From: Akkermansiaceae bacterium
Lineage (GTDB): Bacteria; Verrucomicrobiota; Verrucomicrobiia; Verrucomicrobiales; Akkermansiaceae
NCBI GenBank assembly: GCA_026461385.1
Contig: JAPJNB010000240.1
Location: 1 to 37,694, forward strand
DNA: 37,694 nucleotides
Direction of reading: 5' to 3'
Made by a program: the position numbers and the translations under genes. This document shows, one piece after another, positions 18,193-26,005 of this stretch. Position 1 is the stretch's first letter. Each line of letters opens with the position of its first letter. Under the pieces are notes generated by a model. It ran no database searches, had not been told where the DNA came from, and saw only the letters and a list, made by a program, of their open reading frames with translations.

Positions 18193-21087
18193 TTATTTCT
18201 TTTCGGGTGGCGGCTCGAGATCTTTTGACCATCTGATTGAGTCGCGTTCGGTTGTCACAGCGTCTGTTAGAAATAAGACATCGAGATCAGCGGTTGTAAT
18301 CTCAGGTAACTTGGGATGGCTCGTTGTGTGTAGGTATTTCACAAGACTCGACCTGAGCTGTTGCAGCATCGGATCTTTAATTTCGTTGTGGGCGATGTCA
18401 GCAGCACACACCACGAGGTGGCCCGTCTCCGATTTGGCCTCAAAAATTAGTGCAAGTTTTTGATTGCGGGAAAAGGCATCGATGACCTGCACGATGGGTT
18501 TCGTTGCGTAGTTGATTTGATCGAGCACAATCGCACCGGGTGATGGGGTGAGGATGCTCCACCACTGCCAGTCGGAATGTTCAGTGGTGGGGAAATTCGC
18601 GAGGGCGGGGTGATTTTCTTGGATTAAGAGTCCCATGGTTCCAGCTTGATTGTTGAAATAGACAGGGCTCCAGAATGAGGGGAGAAAGCCTGTATCTTGC
18701 CGTTGGCGAATGGTGGCTGAGGGAGGGCAGTAAAGAACCTTACCACCGTCATGCAGGCGGGTTTTTGCATCAGTAAGAGATTGGGTCACCAGGACATCAC
18801 TCGCATTGAGCGTGGGCGTTGGCGGCAATATCCAAATTTTCCAGTGATTGATTGCGCCCGCACCGGGGGCAGAAATCTCAAGAGTTGCTTGAGTTTCATG
18901 CGTAACCTTCGCCAGAGGTGCCATGATTTCCCCTGCATCGATCCCTGCGCCAATTGGGAATGAGCGAGCGGGGAGCGTGCCTTGTGCAATGACACCCAAC
19001 TTCGGAGCCACAATTTTCCAGTGCGGTGTAATGTTAGAAATTGGGTGCTCTGAATAGTTGGTAAACTCCACCGCTGCGTGAAAGGTTTCGTTGCTCGTGT
19101 ATACCCGTTTGGGCATGCGTGCGAGCGGTACCACGGACGCACAGGCTTCACGGAACCAAGCTGGATCTACGATCCCTTTGGAATCCCAGAATGAATCTAA
19201 TAGCCCAACGTGTGCGGTTCCTTGGCCAGGGTAGTCATGAAGGTCGAGCAATTGGTAACCCGCTAAGCCTGGCGTGCGCATCGCTAGCTCCAGCTCCTGT
19301 TTATATAACTCGGCGGAAAACTTGCCCGATGCTTGGGTGAATTCAGCGGCTTGGTCGACTAGACCGCTGCGACGCAGATCGTCTTGAATCGCTTCGAGGT
19401 TGATTGGGCGGAGAACTCCAGTGTACTTTTTGATTTCTGCTAGATTAGGAAATACGTTCCACTGACCGATCTCATGCGTGATGAGCGGCAGCGAAGCCTT
19501 GTTGAGGACATTTCTAAAGTCAGAGGTGGTGTTGGGCATTTCATTGAAGAAGCTTTGGCCACGCATGCCCTCAAGCTTGCCGTTGGCCCGAAACGCCCGT
19601 TCCACCAGGAAATCATCGACGATTGGCGGGCCATCGGACTGACCGACATTGGGAGGTGCGTCGAAGACCCAGAGTCGGTTAGATGTCATGGAATACAATC
19701 TCCGAGTATCCGCCGTACGAAGATCGCCCAAGAATTGTTGGAGAAATGGATACTGGCCGTGAAGCTCGTTGCCTAACGAAAAGAGAAGGAATGAGGGATG
19801 ATTTCCATAGGTTTGAACCATGCGTTTCGCCTCGTTACGCACCCATTGGGTCCGGATGTCATCGCCGGCCTTACCGAGATCACCGACCCACAGCGGCAAC
19901 TCCGCTTGCAGATAGATTCCTTCCTCATCGGCTGCGGTGAAGCACGCATCAGGTGGGCAGTAGGAATGAAAGCGCATGTGATTGAGGCCCCATGATTTGA
20001 TAATCTTAAAAATTCTGCGCCAATCTTCCACTGCGGTGGGTGGATGACCGGTTAAAGGGAAGGATGCCCCTTCGTGAGTCCCACGTAAGAAAATTGGCAA
20101 ATTATTCAAAACAAGGGATTTGCCTATATTTGAAATTTTCCGGAAGCCAAATCGTGTCGCTCGGTGGTCGGAGGAGCCCGTCTGATCGGTGAGGGTTAGG
20201 TCGAGTGTGCAAAGGTTTGGGTGAAACTCGCTCCAGAGTGGGATTGTTTTGAACTGGGTCAGGTCGATGGTGATGGTGCCAGCTTGCGCGTTCCATGCAG
20301 CGGGCAGGGTGATTTTCATGCTGGATTCACTCCCGTTAGAAGGTCCCATCAGTTGTGCCACGAGCGTGCCATTGCCAGCAGTCGCCGAGGCGTTTCCAAT
20401 CACGATCGTTGCGGATGCCTTTGCGGGATCCGGATCGATTGAAACACGATCGATCCAAACCAAGGGTGTCGCTTTAAGTTCGATTTTTCCGATGATCCCA
20501 TTCCAGATCGATTGCGTGTCTTCGATGTATGCGTGGGATCGACCGGTATCGATGAGCGGTCGATTGTCCACACGGATGACCAGTTCATGGGATCCTGGAG
20601 TCGCCGTGTGGCTCAGATCAAACAGGTGTGGAGTCGACAGCGAGTCCTGACGACCGCATTCTTTTCCATCGAGCCATACTTGGCTTTCCCATAGGACTCG
20701 TTCAAGCGTGAGAGTGATGCGTTGATTCGACCAATCGGCGGGAATTTCAATGCTGCGACGATAATACACCGCGCCAATGTAGGAATTTTTTCGATAGAGT
20801 CGGGAAAGTCCATCTTTTCCCATGGCTGGCATGGTGGCGAGCGGGATTCCGAGGCCCGCCTGATCGGTTGTTCCGGGTAAGTCCATGGACTGGTCAAAAT
20901 GTGCATCAATTGCAGTCCAATTCTGGCTTTGACCGATAGATTTCGGGTCAAGACGAACCTGCCAGTTGCCGGCAAGGGACTGAATCCTATCGCCAGCGTG
21001 CGATCGGGGTGTACCCACCGAAAATAAGGCCGTGAAAATGCTGAGTAAGAAGAGCCATGCTCGGGCTCGTGTGCTGAAAGAAGTCAT
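18193..21087 (-). CDS. Secreted glycoside hydrolase family 2 (beta-galactosidase/glucuronidase type)
   Basis: A 964-aa exported glycosidase. From ATG 21087 the signal peptide is compact (RARAWLFLLSIFTALFSVG); an in-frame ATG at 21111 would add eight residues. GH2 architecture is visible: N-terminal jelly-roll sugar-binding domain (~30-195, GNWQVRLDP, YRRSIEIP, VWLDGKE), Ig-like domain, then a TIM barrel. The acid/base is E441 in SLGNELHG and the nucleophile is E539 in THEIGQW (numbered from 21087), a spacing normal for GH2. The last ~200 residues look like a Rossmann/GATase-like or trimerisation domain. The exact substrate cannot be read from the sequence; beta-galactoside, beta-glucuronide and beta-mannoside are all possible. 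The galactokinase gene further right favours a galactoside only weakly. It is the first gene of the minus-strand operon and diverges from the propeller glycosidase. Confidence 0.9.
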   Translation of the reverse strand: MTSFSTRARAWLFLLSIFTALFSVGTPRSHAGDRIQSLAGNWQVRLDPKSIGQSQNWTAIDAHFDQSMDLPGTTDQAGLGIPLATMPAMGKDGLSRLYRKNSYIGAVYYRRSIEIPADWSNQRITLTLERVLWESQVWLDGKECGRQDSLSTPHLFDLSHTATPGSHELVIRVDNRPLIDTGRSHAYIEDTQSIWNGIIGKIELKATPLVWIDRVSIDPDPAKASATIVIGNASATAGNGTLVAQLMGPSNGSESSMKITLPAAWNAQAGTITIDLTQFKTIPLWSEFHPNLCTLDLTLTDQTGSSDHRATRFGFRKISNIGKSLVLNNLPIFLRGTHEGASFPLTGHPPTAVEDWRRIFKIIKSWGLNHMRFHSYCPPDACFTAADEEGIYLQAELPLWVGDLGKAGDDIRTQWVRNEAKRMVQTYGNHPSFLLFSLGNELHGQYPFLQQFLGDLRTADTRRLYSMTSNRLWVFDAPPNVGQSDGPPIVDDFLVERAFRANGKLEGMRGQSFFNEMPNTTSDFRNVLNKASLPLITHEIGQWNVFPNLAEIKKYTGVLRPINLEAIQDDLRRSGLVDQAAEFTQASGKFSAELYKQELELAMRTPGLAGYQLLDLHDYPGQGTAHVGLLDSFWDSKGIVDPAWFREACASVVPLARMPKRVYTSNETFHAAVEFTNYSEHPISNITPHWKIVAPKLGVIAQGTLPARSFPIGAGIDAGEIMAPLAKVTHETQATLEISAPGAGAINHWKIWILPPTPTLNASDVLVTQSLTDAKTRLHDGGKVLYCPPSATIRQRQDTGFLPSFWSPVYFNNQAGTMGLLIQENHPALANFPTTEHSDWQWWSILTPSPGAIVLDQINYATKPIVQVIDAFSRNQKLALIFEAKSETGHLVVCAADIAHNEIKDPMLQQLRSSLVKYLHTTSHPKLPEITTADLDVLFLTDAVTTERDSIRWSKDLEPPPEKK

Positions 21088-21113
21088 GGAATTTCGAGAG
21101 CCAAAAAACATAA

Positions 21114-21130
21114 TTTACATGCAATGTAAA
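21114..21130. promoter_or_regulatory. candidate operator, 7-bp inverted repeat
   Basis: TTTACAT-GCA-ATGTAAA is a perfect inverted repeat with 7-bp arms and a 3-base centre. It lies in the divergent region between the GH2 operon and the propeller glycosidase gene, 27 bp upstream of the preferred GH2 start. Size and symmetry fit a dimeric repressor site (LacI or GntR type). No regulator gene is in the window. Confidence 0.6.
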
Positions 21131-21152
21131 CGATTGATATCGGCTTAATAAG

Positions 21153-21167
21153 CGCTAATAATTAGCG
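21153..21167. promoter_or_regulatory. candidate operator, 15-bp perfect palindrome
   Basis: CGCTAAT-A-ATTAGCG is a perfect palindrome 23 bp from the TTTACAT inverted repeat and 57 bp upstream of the propeller glycosidase ATG. AGCGCT occurs at its left edge and again just to the right (21171-21178 region), so overlapping or repeated sites are possible. Confidence 0.6.
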
Positions 21168-21223
21168 ATGAAGCGCTCGAATAACCAAGTAATGTTCGCG
21201 AATAGCCCAAGAGAGATCCTGAA

Positions 21224-22276
21224 ATGAAAGCCGTTTTTAGAGTTCATGTTGCCTGCTTGTTGATGGGTGCCTTTTCTGGTGCTGCTGAGCCGCCACAGCC
21301 GTTTACCAATGACGCGTCGTTCACGAATCGTGGCATCATGATGTACGGGGATCGCTCCCCGAATGGGCACTGCAAGACCAAAGATCCGTCGGTGGTGAGA
21401 TTCAAAGGGCAATATTTCCTCTACTATTCGGTCCCTATGGGTGAGGGTCTTGGGGGCTGGCGAGTCGCGATTGCCACCAGCGCCGATCTCCTGACGTGGA
21501 GAAAGGTTCTAACAATGGAGCCAGAGCATCCGAGCGAGGCGAATGGATTTTGTGCGCCGGGAGCCATCGTGCTAGGGAACCGAGTGCATTTGTTTTACCA
21601 GACCTACGGAAATCGCGAGAAAGATGCGATTTGTCACGCGTGGTCCGACGATGGGGTGCATTTCACCCGCGAGCCGAGCAACCCTATTTTTCATCCTCAA
21701 GGGGATTGGACCTGTGGCCGGGCGATCGATGCGGAGGTGATTGCGTATGGTGACCGCTTGCTCATGTATTTCGCAAGTCGTGACCCGTCGTACGATGTAC
21801 AATTGTTAGGGGCTGCATCCGCGCCACTGAATTCTGACTTTTCGAGGTCGCAGTGGACCCAAATGGCAGATGATTCGATTTTGAAACCTGAGTTGGCATG
21901 GGAGAAAAAGTGCATTGAGGCCCCGACCGTGGTTCAGCGGGGGGATGCGCTCGTGATGTTTTATGCCGGTGCCTTCAACAATCAGCCGCAGCAAATTGGC
22001 TCTGCCATCAGCCACGATGGAATCCATTGGGAGCGGCTTGCTGATGAGCCATTTCTGCCGGTCGGCAAAGCGGGGGATTGGAATTCGAGCGAATCGGGTC
22101 ATCCGGGTTTCTTCAAGGACGACGATGGAAAGTCCTATCTATTCTATCAGGGCAACCAAGATGGGGGGAAGTCCTGGTATTTGTCGAAGGTCGAGATTGG
22201 CTGGAATGGGAATAAGCCATTGGTGATGCCGCGCACTAACACGAATGCTATTGACGTACCCAAGGCTAAGCCATGA
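21224..22276 (+). CDS. Secreted five-bladed beta-propeller glycosidase (GH43/GH32/GH117-like)
   Basis: A 350-aa protein with a signal peptide (VHVACLLMGAFSGAAE) and a clan GH-F/J-type five-bladed propeller. Blade motifs repeat: FKGQYFLYYS, GNRVHLFYQ, GDRLLMYFAS, GDALVMFYAGA and GKSYLFYQG. The three acidic residues expected for the clan are plausible as D54 (KDPSVV), D169 (RAIDAEV) and E232 (KCIEAPT). The first Asp sits at the start of the first blade as usual. Such proteins cleave arabinosyl, xylosyl, galactosyl or anhydrogalactosyl bonds, and specificity cannot be assigned. A purine-rich AAGAGAGA stretch ahead of the ATG is one of the few Shine-Dalgarno-like sequences here. The stop codon overlaps the next start (ATGA), so translation is coupled. 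Confidence 0.82.
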   Translation: MKAVFRVHVACLLMGAFSGAAEPPQPFTNDASFTNRGIMMYGDRSPNGHCKTKDPSVVRFKGQYFLYYSVPMGEGLGGWRVAIATSADLLTWRKVLTMEPEHPSEANGFCAPGAIVLGNRVHLFYQTYGNREKDAICHAWSDDGVHFTREPSNPIFHPQGDWTCGRAIDAEVIAYGDRLLMYFASRDPSYDVQLLGAASAPLNSDFSRSQWTQMADDSILKPELAWEKKCIEAPTVVQRGDALVMFYAGAFNNQPQQIGSAISHDGIHWERLADEPFLPVGKAGDWNSSESGHPGFFKDDDGKSYLFYQGNQDGGKSWYLSKVEIGWNGNKPLVMPRTNTNAIDVPKAKP

Positions 22277-24780
22277 GGGGTATCTTTCATCCATCAGCGT
22301 CGAGTCGATTCGCTGATAGATTTCCTAAAGTATCGATTGTTTTCGTTGCCGTGGTTGCAGCGGTAACTTTGCACGCACAGGAGGCGGCACTTCTTCAGTT
22401 TTCGGGAATCTATCCGAGCCTCGCGATGTTCAACCAAGAGGGTGAATGTGGGACGGGAGCGCTGGTTCCATGGGCGGATCGATTGTGGGTAGTGACCTAC
22501 GGACCGCATTGTCCGAATGGATCGAGTGATCGCCTCTACGAGATCACGCCTGATTTGCAACAGATCAATCGGCCGGAGAGCGTAGGTGGTACCGCAGCGG
22601 ACCGCATGATTCATCGGGAGTCCGGCCAATTGCTGATTGGGCCTTACTTGATTGATCGAGAACGAAAGGTGCGAGTTCTAACACCTTACAAAATGCCGGG
22701 TCGTTTGACTGGCGTCGCACGGCATCTCACCGACCCAGCGAACAAGGTGTACTATGCCACCATGGAAGAAGGGCTTTACGAAGTTGATGTGAACACCCTC
22801 AACGTGTCGTGCATCATTCGTGACGGGCAGTTTTCGAAATTCATGAAGCGGGGTGGGCAATTTCCGGATGCGCTTGATTCCGAGTTGTCTGGATATCACG
22901 GCAAGGGATTGTATTCGGGGCAAGGGCGGTTGGTCTACTCGAACAACGGTGAGCGGAGCAAGGAGGCAGAGGCTAGGCCGGATATCGCGAGTGGCGCGTT
23001 GGCAGAGTGGAGTTGTCATGGGAGTTGGCAATTGATACGCCGCAATCAATTCACCGACGTCACTGGGCCAGGTGGGATTTTTGGCAATTCAAATCCAGCC
23101 ACCGATCCGTTATGGAGCGTGGGATGGGATCACCGATCGCTCATTCTCATGCTGTTAGAAAACGGTGAATGGCATTCTTATCGTTTGCCAAAAGCGAGCC
23201 ATTGTTACGACGGTGCGCATGGATGGAACACCGAGTGGCCTCGGATTCGTGACATCGGTGAGCCAGACCTTCTGATGACCATGCACGGAATGTTTTGGAA
23301 ATTTCCCCGAAATTTCAGCACGACCCACGCAGGAGGGATTCGTCCACGATCATCGTATCTCAAAGTGATTGGGGATTTTTGCCGTTGGCAAGAGCGCCTT
23401 GTTTTCGGAGCAGATGATGCGGCAAAGTCTGAGTTTCTCAACAAACGTCCGGCCAAGGGTGGGATCGCTGGACCCGGGCAGTCGCAGTCAAACCTTTGGT
23501 TTACGGATCTAACCACTCCAGATCATCTTGGACCCGCGTCGGCGAGTGGTGCGGTATGGATGGACGATACCGTCGTGGATGGACAGGTTTCCGAGCCATT
23601 TTTGTTTGCGGGTTTTCACCAGCGTGCGTTGTTTATCCGCCATGGGGCGATCGACGATGTTAGGTTCGATCTTGAGATTGACGTTGATGGTAAAGATCAA
23701 TGGAAGTCGTTGCGTCAGATCGTGGTCGGCGGAGGAAAAGGAAGTTGGGTCGAGCTTGGCCGCGAGATGGTGGGCGAGTGGATTCGCATCCGTGCCGGTG
23801 GCAAGGCTCCGCATGTCACCGCGCTCTTCCAGTACACTGCGGCGGATCTTCGTCTTGCTGAATCTAGCAAAATTTTTGTGGGACTCGCAAAGATCACGGA
23901 CCGTGTTGCAACTGGCGGCCTGCTCCGTGCGCGGGGCGGGGGGAATCAGACTCTAGCAATTCAAACGACTCGCATGGATGCAGAGCAATCCAGTCGTGGT
24001 CCGCTTTATGAACTCGATGCGTCGATGAAGCTCAAACCGCTCAATGATCCTGCGGGCGAGCGAGAGATTTCCGAGGTTGCGACGATTCCTCGTGGCCTAC
24101 TTACCAGTGATGCCGCCTCCGCGATTTTTCATGATGCGGACGGGCGGGCTTGGCGATTCCCGAAAAGCGAGGCGGCCTACGATCGACTCGCGGATGGGGC
24201 GACCGTCCGAATTGCGCGTGAGGTTTGCACTGAGCGCGACCTCTTCAATTGCCATGGAACCTTCTACGAGTTGCCTGCCGAAAATGCCGGTGGCATTGCC
24301 AAAGTGCGCCCGATTGCGACTCACCATTTGAAGATCCAAGACTATGGGTCATACCGTGGCATGTTGGTGCTCACCGGGATTCAACCCGACGCCGTGAATC
24401 CTCACATCATTCATTCCGCCGACCGAGAGGCCGCAGTGTGGGTGGGCGTGGCGGATGACCTGTGGGCGCTCGGGAAACCTCGTGGAAGCGGTGGACCATG
24501 GAAACATTCTTCTGTTAGGAAGGGTATCCCATCGGATCCCTACCTCATGAACGGCTTCGACCACAAACGCCTAACACTTGAAAATGAGGGGCCGGTGGAT
24601 GCCATTTTTCATCTTGAAGTCGATCCATCGGGAGATGGAGCTTGGACGACTTTTGAGACGTATTCGTTGAAAGCAGGTGAAAGTCTCCACCGGGAATTGC
24701 CTTCGTGGTTCCAAGCCCATTGGGTCAGGCTTTCTGGTTCAGGTGACACGGTGGCCACGGCGCAACTCAGCTACGATTGA
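22273..24780 (+). CDS. Large secreted protein of unknown function, coupled to the propeller glycosidase
   Basis: An 835-aa protein with an N-terminal signal peptide (VSIVFVAVVAAVTLHAQE). I do not recognise a named enzyme family. The first half has propeller-like strands: GTGALVPWADRLWVVTYG, RLYEITPDL, VYYATMEEGLYEVDV, GRLVYSNNGE and WKFPRNFS. Two later regions repeat a 'FNHKRLxLxNxG.VDAxFxLEVDxDGxGxWxxxxxxxL..G....' theme, around 455-500 and 785-820, suggesting two copies of a beta-sandwich. There are few conserved polar clusters of the kind seen in an active site, so a glycan-binding or scaffold role, or a novel lyase or glycosidase, are all open. It overlaps the preceding stop codon by 4 bp. 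It ends 42 bp before the convergent galK gene. Confidence 0.72.
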   Translation: MRGIFHPSASSRFADRFPKVSIVFVAVVAAVTLHAQEAALLQFSGIYPSLAMFNQEGECGTGALVPWADRLWVVTYGPHCPNGSSDRLYEITPDLQQINRPESVGGTAADRMIHRESGQLLIGPYLIDRERKVRVLTPYKMPGRLTGVARHLTDPANKVYYATMEEGLYEVDVNTLNVSCIIRDGQFSKFMKRGGQFPDALDSELSGYHGKGLYSGQGRLVYSNNGERSKEAEARPDIASGALAEWSCHGSWQLIRRNQFTDVTGPGGIFGNSNPATDPLWSVGWDHRSLILMLLENGEWHSYRLPKASHCYDGAHGWNTEWPRIRDIGEPDLLMTMHGMFWKFPRNFSTTHAGGIRPRSSYLKVIGDFCRWQERLVFGADDAAKSEFLNKRPAKGGIAGPGQSQSNLWFTDLTTPDHLGPASASGAVWMDDTVVDGQVSEPFLFAGFHQRALFIRHGAIDDVRFDLEIDVDGKDQWKSLRQIVVGGGKGSWVELGREMVGEWIRIRAGGKAPHVTALFQYTAADLRLAESSKIFVGLAKITDRVATGGLLRARGGGNQTLAIQTTRMDAEQSSRGPLYELDASMKLKPLNDPAGEREISEVATIPRGLLTSDAASAIFHDADGRAWRFPKSEAAYDRLADGATVRIAREVCTERDLFNCHGTFYELPAENAGGIAKVRPIATHHLKIQDYGSYRGMLVLTGIQPDAVNPHIIHSADREAAVWVGVADDLWALGKPRGSGGPWKHSSVRKGIPSDPYLMNGFDHKRLTLENEGPVDAIFHLEVDPSGDGAWTTFETYSLKAGESLHRELPSWFQAHWVRLSGSGDTVATAQLSYD

Positions 24781-24822
24781 GGTGTAGATAGATTCTAGCA
24801 GCGCAACATCGGCGCAGTGGCA

Positions 24823-26001
24823 TTATTCTAACAGATGCGCACCCCGCGAAGGACGTGATGCGAAAATTTGTGGCGTGATTCCGGTTGCCTTTACATATTC
24901 GGCACCGAGTGTTGCCGCGATCGACTCCGCGTGTTCCGATTCACACAAGGTGACCGTGGATCCGCCAAAGCCACCGCCTGTCATGCGGGTTCCGATCACG
25001 CCGCCGCTGCGGCCGATTTTACGGGCGATCTCGACCATCAGGTCAAGTTCATGGCATGAAACTTCGAAGTCATCGCGGAGCGAATCGTGGCTGGCCGCCA
25101 TGAGTGGACCGAGTGCTTCAACATCGTTTGCCGCGAGCGCGGTTGCGGCCGCGAGGGTTCTTGAGATCTCGCCGACGACATGGCGGGACCTGCGGTTGAT
25201 CGGCTCGCCGAGTGCTTCCCAATGGTCTTGCACTTCGGCAGCGGTGATATCCCTCCAGCTGGTTTTTTCGATGATCGTCAGTCCATCTTCCGTGTGTTTG
25301 CGGCGCAGTGCATAGCCGCCATCGGAGAGCTCATGATGCACCATGGTGTTTGAAATGAGCACCGTGAGACTTGGATCTTCGAATGAAACCAGCTTCGGTT
25401 CCCCCGTCTGGCAGTCGATTAGAACCAAGCGGTCTTGCTCGCCGAATGCGGAAGCATACTGATCCATGATGCCGCAGGGTACGTTGGCGAAATCATGCTC
25501 TGCCTTCTGGCAAAGAAGAGCCTTCTCCTTGGTGCCTAACTGAATTTCTAATAAGCCTTCAAGAAAAGTTGCGGTGGCGCATTCCAAAGCGGCCGACGAT
25601 GATAACCCGGCGCCCCCTGGAATGGATGAAAAGATGTAAGCGTCGAAGCCCGGAACCGGATGCCCGCGATCTTGGAAGCCACGGATCACTCCGCGCAAAT
25701 AGTTCGCCCATTTGGGTTCGCTGACCTCCTGCAATTGAGTGAGGTCCAGTGTTGCAATTTCATCGCTGATTGCCGAGCCGACTCGTGCGTTTGGGGTGCC
25801 ATTGGCGCGGCCTACGATTACGATGTAGCGGTCGATTGCAAATGGCATGACAAACCCATCGCAGTAGTCGATGTGTTCGCCGATTAGATTGACGCGTCCT
25901 GGGGCAGCGGCGGCAAGATTTGCGTTAGAGCCAAAACGGTCTGCGAACCCCGTTTTGGCGTGGTTGACGATTTCATGAAGTGTTGGATTGGGCTGAAGCA
26001 T
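24823..26001 (-). CDS. galK: Galactokinase
   Basis: A 392-aa cytoplasmic GHMP kinase that phosphorylates galactose with ATP to galactose 1-phosphate, the first committed step of the Leloir pathway. The galactokinase signature GRVNLIGEHIDY begins at residue 35. The GHMP ATP-binding loop GGAGLSSSAAL lies at about 129-139, and the C-terminal GGGFGGSTV motif is present. The open frame reaches 26079, but that extension lies inside opgH, and ATG 26001 gives a normal N-terminus. It starts 4 bp after the opgH stop codon, so it is probably the last gene of the opg operon. No galT, galE or galM is in the window. No Shine-Dalgarno sequence is visible. Confidence 0.95.
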   Translation of the reverse strand: MLQPNPTLHEIVNHAKTGFADRFGSNANLAAAAPGRVNLIGEHIDYCDGFVMPFAIDRYIVIVGRANGTPNARVGSAISDEIATLDLTQLQEVSEPKWANYLRGVIRGFQDRGHPVPGFDAYIFSSIPGGAGLSSSAALECATATFLEGLLEIQLGTKEKALLCQKAEHDFANVPCGIMDQYASAFGEQDRLVLIDCQTGEPKLVSFEDPSLTVLISNTMVHHELSDGGYALRRKHTEDGLTIIEKTSWRDITAAEVQDHWEALGEPINRRSRHVVGEISRTLAAATALAANDVEALGPLMAASHDSLRDDFEVSCHELDLMVEIARKIGRSGGVIGTRMTGGGFGGSTVTLCESEHAESIAATLGAEYVKATGITPQIFASRPSRGAHLLE

Positions 26002-26005
26002 AAAA

